DNA of 64,000 nucleotides, from the NCBI RefSeq assembly GCF_034676705.1, contig NZ_JAUCBS010000013.1, positions 136,501 through 200,500 of the forward strand, given 5' to 3'. Source of the DNA: Gemmobacter sp. (GTDB lineage Bacteria > Pseudomonadota > Alphaproteobacteria > Rhodobacterales > Rhodobacteraceae). Numbering within the stretch: the first letter of the stretch is position 1; each line of letters starts with the position of its first letter. This document shows positions 60,341-64,000 of this stretch, in pieces. The position numbers were made by a program, and so were the translations under genes. Below the pieces are notes generated by a model. The model had not been told where the DNA came from. It made no database searches and saw nothing but the letters and a program-made list of their open reading frames with translations.

Positions 60341-60461
60341 TTGCGTAACCTGCCTTTTTTCGCCGATTCCGTCATCTGGCCGTGCTTTCGCTGTTGCAGC
60401 GCGGCCGCCTCTGGTAACGTGGCCACAAATCGCCGTGACCGTGCAACGGTGCGGCCGCAGC

Positions 60462-61862
60462 ATGGGACGGAGGACAATTCTGAATACCCTGTCGGGGCGG
60501 TTCCTGGCGCTGACCGTGGTTTTCGTGGTTCTGGCAGAAACGCTGATCTTCTTGCCCTATATCGCGAAATTCCGCGAGGACTGGATGCTTCTGCGGCTGG
60601 AAAAGGCCCAGATCGCCGCGCTGGCCCGCCTGACCACCGATGCCGTCATCGACGAGTCGCTGGAGGCCGAGCTTCTGGCGAATGCCGGGGTGTTCAACGT
60701 GGTTCTGCGGCGCGACGAGGTGCGGCAGCTGGTGCTGTCCTCGCCCATCCCCTCACCGATTGTTGCAACCTATGACCTGCGGCTGGCAACCGTGTGGGAT
60801 CTGGTGGTCGATGCGCTGGCCGCGATGTTCGGCACCGGCGACCATGTGATCCGCATCATCGGCACGCCCACCAACGATGCCGGCCTGCTGATCGAGATCA
60901 CCACCCAGACCGCCCCCCTGCGCGCGGCGCTGCTGGATTCGGGGCTGCGCATCCTTGCCATGTCGGCGCTGGTGTCGGCCGCCACGGCGGTGCTGCTGTT
61001 CACCGCCGTCCAGGTGCTGATGGTGCGCCCCATCGGCCGGGTGATCGCCAGCATGTCGGCCTATGCCGCCGCGCCCGAGGATGCCCGCAGCGTCATCGTG
61101 CCCACCGCCCGCATCCGCGAGCTGCGCGAGGCCGAGGAAGCGTTGCAGACGCTGCAAACCCAGCTGACCGGCGCCCTGCGCCAGCGCGAGCGTCTGGCCC
61201 AGCTGGGCAGCGCCGTGGCCAAGATCAGCCATGACCTGCGCAATATCCTGACCTCGGCCCAGCTGTTCGCCGACCGGATGGAGGACAGCGCCGATCCCAT
61301 GGTCGCCCGGTCCGCGCCCAAGCTGATCGGGTCGATCAACCGGGCGATCAACCTGTGCGAAACCACCCTGGCCTTTGGCAAGGCCGAGGAGCCGCCGCCC
61401 CGCCTGACCCCCCTGCCCCTGCGCCCGCTGGTCGAGGAGGTGCTGGAGGCCGAGGCCCTGCTGCATGGCGGGCCGGTCACCGCGCTGGTGGATCTGCCAG
61501 AATCGTTGCAGGCCATGGTCGATGGCGAACAGCTGTATCGCGTGCTGTCGAACCTGGTCCGCAACGCCCGCCAGGCGATCGAGGCCACCGGCAAACCCGG
61601 CGAGATCGAGGTCAGCGGCGGCGAGGATGACGCGGGCGTCTGGCTGCGCATTGGCGATACCGGCCCCGGCCTGCCGCAGAAGGCACGGGAAAACCTGTTC
61701 GCGGCCTTTCAGGGCGGCGCGCGCAAGGGCGGCACGGGGCTGGGCCTTGCCATTGCCGCCGAACTGGTGCGCGGCCACGGCGGCCGCCTGGAACTGCTGC
61801 GCACCGATGCCGAGGGCACGGAATTCCTGCTGACCCTGCCTGTGGCCGATCCTGCAAGATAA
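60462..61862 (+). CDS. Sensor histidine kinase, orphan
   Basis: The 466-residue membrane kinase has a first membrane helix (about 10-32), a periplasmic sensor of about 130 residues (LRLEKAQIAALARLTTDAV onward), a second helix near 165-185, a HAMP-like linker, the H-box SHDLRN with His257, and a catalytic domain with NLVRNARQAIEA, IGDTGPGLP and GGTGLGLAIAAELV. No response regulator gene is next to it. The ATG at 60462 lacks a ribosome site, whereas GGAGGA at 60469 is ideally placed for a CTG at 60480, which would give the family-like start NTLSGRFL. Confidence 0.88.
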   Translation: MGRRTILNTLSGRFLALTVVFVVLAETLIFLPYIAKFREDWMLLRLEKAQIAALARLTTDAVIDESLEAELLANAGVFNVVLRRDEVRQLVLSSPIPSPIVATYDLRLATVWDLVVDALAAMFGTGDHVIRIIGTPTNDAGLLIEITTQTAPLRAALLDSGLRILAMSALVSAATAVLLFTAVQVLMVRPIGRVIASMSAYAAAPEDARSVIVPTARIRELREAEEALQTLQTQLTGALRQRERLAQLGSAVAKISHDLRNILTSAQLFADRMEDSADPMVARSAPKLIGSINRAINLCETTLAFGKAEEPPPRLTPLPLRPLVEEVLEAEALLHGGPVTALVDLPESLQAMVDGEQLYRVLSNLVRNARQAIEATGKPGEIEVSGGEDDAGVWLRIGDTGPGLPQKARENLFAAFQGGARKGGTGLGLAIAAELVRGHGGRLELLRTDAEGTEFLLTLPVADPAR

Positions 61863-61925
61863 GATGCATTCCCGTCGTTTTCCGCCTTGTCATCGCCAAG
61901 TCACAAGGCTAGAAGCCACCGCAAC

Positions 61926-62002
61926 GGACCCATAGCTCAGCTGGATAGAGCACCAGACTACGAATCTGGGGGTCGGGCGTTCGAATCGCTCTGGGTCCGC
62001 CA
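61926..62002 (+). tRNA. tRNA-Arg(ACG)
   Basis: A 77-base cloverleaf: acceptor GGACCCA pairs with TGGGTCC, D arm GCTC-AGCTGGATA-GAGC, anticodon stem CCAGA/TCTGG with loop CTACGAA, whose anticodon ACG reads CGN arginine codons after A34 deamination, a T arm with TTCGAAT loop, and an encoded CCA end. It lies 63 bases after the kinase gene. Confidence 0.95.
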
Positions 62003-62033
62003 CTTTCCAGAATCCATGATGGCTTTGCACTCT

Positions 62034-62092
62034 GCCCCTGCGGCTGGGGCGTTTGCCATTGGCGTTGCGCAGGCAACCGGGGCTGCCTGCGC
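62034..62092. terminator. Two hairpins between tRNA-Arg and the aldolase gene
   Basis: GCCCC-TGCGGCT-GGGGC followed by GTTT (62034-62050) could end the tRNA transcript. GCGCAGGCA (62067-62075) pairs with TGCCTGCGC (62084-62092) in a 9-bp stem that begins nine bases beyond the aldolase stop codon on the minus strand. Confidence 0.5.
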
Positions 62093-62100
62093 GTTACGGG

Positions 62101-63255
62101 TCAGAACATCTTGCCGCGGGCGCTGACGGGCCAGACGCATTCGACCTTGCCGTTGCGCATCCCGACGTACCAGTCGTGAAGGTTGCAGGTGGGGTCGCAG
62201 TGGCCGGGAACCAGCCGGAGGCGGTCGTTGATCCGCAGCGCGCCGGTCGGGTCGGACAGGGTGCCGTGTTCGTCGCTGAAGCCGGTATAGGTGACGTCGC
62301 TGCGGCCATGGACCAGCGGCAGGCCGCTTTCGGCCGTCATCGCCTTCAGGCCCGCATCGCAGACCGCGCGGCCGGGCAGGGGGTGGCTCATCACCGTGGT
62401 CAGGACAAACAGGGCGTTCTGCCACTGCGCCTGGTCGATCCGCTGGCCATCGGCATCGCGGATGCGGCCGTAATCGGCATCCATGAAGGCATAGGATCCG
62501 CATTGCAGTTCGTCATAGACGCCCGAGGCGGTTTCAAACGGATAGGATCCGGTCCCCGCCCCCGACACCAGGCCCGGCGGCAGGCCGGCCGCCGTCAGCG
62601 CATCGACCACCTGCCGCACGAGGGCAATGGCCGCATCGGCCTTGGCCTTGCGATCGGCATGCAGTTCCAGATGCTGCATCGCACCCTGATAGGCCTGAAG
62701 GCCGGCAAACCGCAGCCCCGGCGCCGCGTCGATGGCCTGCGCCAGCGCGACCACCGCATTCGGCCCCGCCACGCCACAGCGCGCGGCGCCGACGTCAAGT
62801 TCGACAAAGCAATCCAGCGTGGTGCCATGGCGCTGCACCGCCGCCGACAGCGCGGCGACATTCGCCAGATCATCGACACAGACCGTGACCTGCGCGCCGA
62901 ACTTCGGCAGCCGCGCCAGGCGGTCGATCTTGGCCGGATCGGTCACCTGATTGGACAGCAGGATATCGGGAATGCCGGCGCGGGCGAATACCTCGGCCTC
63001 GGACACCTTCTGGCAACAGACGCCCACAGCGCCGCCCAGATCCATTTGCAGTTTCAGCACGTCCACCGACTTGTGCATCTTGCCATGCGCGCGGTGCCGC
63101 ATGCCATGGGCGCGAGCAAAATCGCCCAGCTTGCGGATATTCGCCTCCAGCGCGTCCAGATCGAGGATCAGGCAGGGGGTCTGGATTTCGGCCTCGGTCA
63201 TGCCGGGCAGGGCGGGAATGTCGAAGCCGGGGTCAAATCCATCAAGGGCGGTCAT
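62101..63255 (-). CDS. dhaa: 3-hydroxy-D-aspartate aldolase / D-threonine aldolase-type PLP enzyme
   Basis: The 384-residue fold-type III PLP enzyme has the alanine-racemase-like N-terminal barrel and the DSD1-type C-terminal metal domain. Marks are TPCLILDLDALEANIRKL near 26-43, the PLP lysine in HRAHGKMHKS, QAYQGAMQH, GAGTGSYPFE, ELQCGSYAFMDADY and the metal motif PGHCDPTCNLHDWY with His and Cys. The overall sequence is very close, from memory, to the 3-hydroxy-D-aspartate aldolase of Paracoccus denitrificans, which makes glyoxylate and glycine. AGGAG precedes the ATG. D-threonine aldolase is the main alternative. Confidence 0.85.
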   Translation of the reverse strand: MTALDGFDPGFDIPALPGMTEAEIQTPCLILDLDALEANIRKLGDFARAHGMRHRAHGKMHKSVDVLKLQMDLGGAVGVCCQKVSEAEVFARAGIPDILLSNQVTDPAKIDRLARLPKFGAQVTVCVDDLANVAALSAAVQRHGTTLDCFVELDVGAARCGVAGPNAVVALAQAIDAAPGLRFAGLQAYQGAMQHLELHADRKAKADAAIALVRQVVDALTAAGLPPGLVSGAGTGSYPFETASGVYDELQCGSYAFMDADYGRIRDADGQRIDQAQWQNALFVLTTVMSHPLPGRAVCDAGLKAMTAESGLPLVHGRSDVTYTGFSDEHGTLSDPTGALRINDRLRLVPGHCDPTCNLHDWYVGMRNGKVECVWPVSARGKMF

Positions 63256-63378
63256 GGCGGTCTCCTGCATCAGATGCCGATTGGTCGCCTGTGAGGGGGC
63301 GAAAGGCAAGGCCGTTGCACCCGGCCGCCAAGGCGGCCATTCTGGCCTCGCATCGCAAGCGACGAAAAAGGGCAGGCC

Positions 63379-64000
63379 ATGGCAGACCTCTGGCAACTGG
63401 ACGCGACCGAGATCGCGGACATGGTGCGCAACCGCAAGGTATCGGCGCGCGAGGTGACACAGGCCGCTCTGGCGCGGTTGACAGCTGTCAACTTTCAATT
63501 GAATGCCGTGGTGCAGGAGTTCCCCGATCAGGCGCTGGCAACGGCCGACAAGGTGGATGCAGCACTTGCCGCCGGGCAGGATCCGGGGCCGATGGCCGGC
63601 GTTCCGGTGACCATCAAGGTCAATATCGACATGACGGGCCATGCCACGACCAATGGCCTGCGGCTGCAACAAGGGCTGATCGCCACATCGAACAACCCGG
63701 TGGCCGACAATTTCCTGCGGGCGGGCGCGGTGATCATCGGGCGGACGAACACCCCGGCGTTTTCCATGCGCTGGTTCACCAACAACCAGCTGCATGGCCG
63801 CACGCTGAACCCGCATGATCCGGCGATCACCCCGGGCGGGTCGTCGGGCGGGGCCTCGGCCGCGGTGGCGGCGGGGATTGGCGCGGTGGGCCATGGCAAC
63901 GATATTGCCGGGTCGGTGCGCTATCCGGCCTATGCCTGCGGCATCCATGGGCTGCGGCCCAGTTTCGGCCGGGTTGCCAGCTTCAACGCCTCGGGGGCAG
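63379..64000 (+). CDS. Amidase signature-family hydrolase (3' end outside window)
   Basis: The visible 207 residues show an amidase signature enzyme: Lys in VPVTIKVNIDMTG near 73-85, followed by the glycine/serine-rich signature GGSSGGASAAVAAGIGAV near 153-170 and GNDIAGSVRYPAYACG, containing the Ser-cisSer-Lys triad. Such enzymes hydrolyse amides to acid and ammonia. It is divergent from the aldolase gene with a 123-base gap. The gene runs off the window. Confidence 0.9.
   Translation, partial: MADLWQLDATEIADMVRNRKVSAREVTQAALARLTAVNFQLNAVVQEFPDQALATADKVDAALAAGQDPGPMAGVPVTIKVNIDMTGHATTNGLRLQQGLIATSNNPVADNFLRAGAVIIGRTNTPAFSMRWFTNNQLHGRTLNPHDPAITPGGSSGGASAAVAAGIGAVGHGNDIAGSVRYPAYACGIHGLRPSFGRVASFNASGA

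Overview
The window is a GC-rich chromosomal segment of an alphaproteobacterium, most probably a member of the Rhodobacteraceae (Paracoccus/Rhodobacter-like). The indications are the dense operons with ATGA junctions, the scpA-scpB-nagZ-SPOR-argS block, the rpmH-rnpA-yidD block, and an aldolase that closely resembles, from memory, the 3-hydroxy-D-aspartate aldolase of Paracoccus denitrificans. No mobile element, CRISPR array, rRNA gene or clear pseudogene was seen. About 63 protein genes and one tRNA gene fill the window, and only one gap exceeds 300 bases.

Region 1 (about 0.4-17.5 kb) is an accessory catabolic island. A leftward operon carries a creatinase-like M24 protein, a complete dipeptide-type ABC importer, an M20 hydrolase, a second M24 protein and a DapA-fold lyase. 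A rightward operon carries a GntR/FCD regulator, a carbamoylase-like amidohydrolase, a D-2-hydroxyacid dehydrogenase and the 5-oxoprolinase subunits PxpB and PxpC. PxpA, a class I glutamine-amidotransferase-like hydrolase and a third M24 protein complete it. The same perfect 12-bp palindrome TTGGTATACCAA lies in both divergent intergenic regions, once exactly in the spacer of a good sigma-70-type promoter, so these genes look like one regulon. The three M24 proteins and the M20 protein have lost canonical metal ligands. My working inference is import and breakdown of a peptide-like or cyclic-amide compound, possibly gamma-glutamyl or pyroglutamyl in nature. This is the best candidate here for an undescribed system.

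Region 2 (17.5-29.4 kb) has a methyltransferase and a Liv-type ABC importer (binding protein, two ATPases, two permeases). These are followed in one tight operon by an alpha/beta hydrolase, a TetR regulator, an acyl-CoA synthetase and two MaoC-type hotdog proteins, only one of which keeps its catalytic residues. A P-type cation ATPase with an altered transport site follows.

Region 3 (29.5-34.9 kb) is housekeeping: scpB, scpA, nagZ, an SPOR protein and argS, all leftward. Region 4 (34.9-51.7 kb) is a second catabolic block. It has an SMP-30 lactonase, a TetR regulator, a tripartite tricarboxylate transporter (TctC apart, TctB and TctA at the operon end), a crotonase, an NDP-forming acyl-CoA synthetase, a two-subunit acyl-CoA dehydrogenase, two SDRs and a carboxymuconolactone-decarboxylase-like protein. 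A leftward operon with a luciferase-like monooxygenase, a flavin reductase and a CoA transferase follows, with a divergent LysR gene. Together they suggest uptake of an unknown carboxylate, CoA activation and beta-oxidation-like breakdown.

Region 5 (51.7-64 kb) is mainly core: an aminotransferase, a PpiD-like chaperone, trpE, a hydroxyacid reductase, CsaA, ProC, a YbjN protein, yidD-rnpA-rpmH, an orphan histidine kinase and tRNA-Arg(ACG). It ends with the 3-hydroxy-D-aspartate aldolase and an amidase cut by the window edge.
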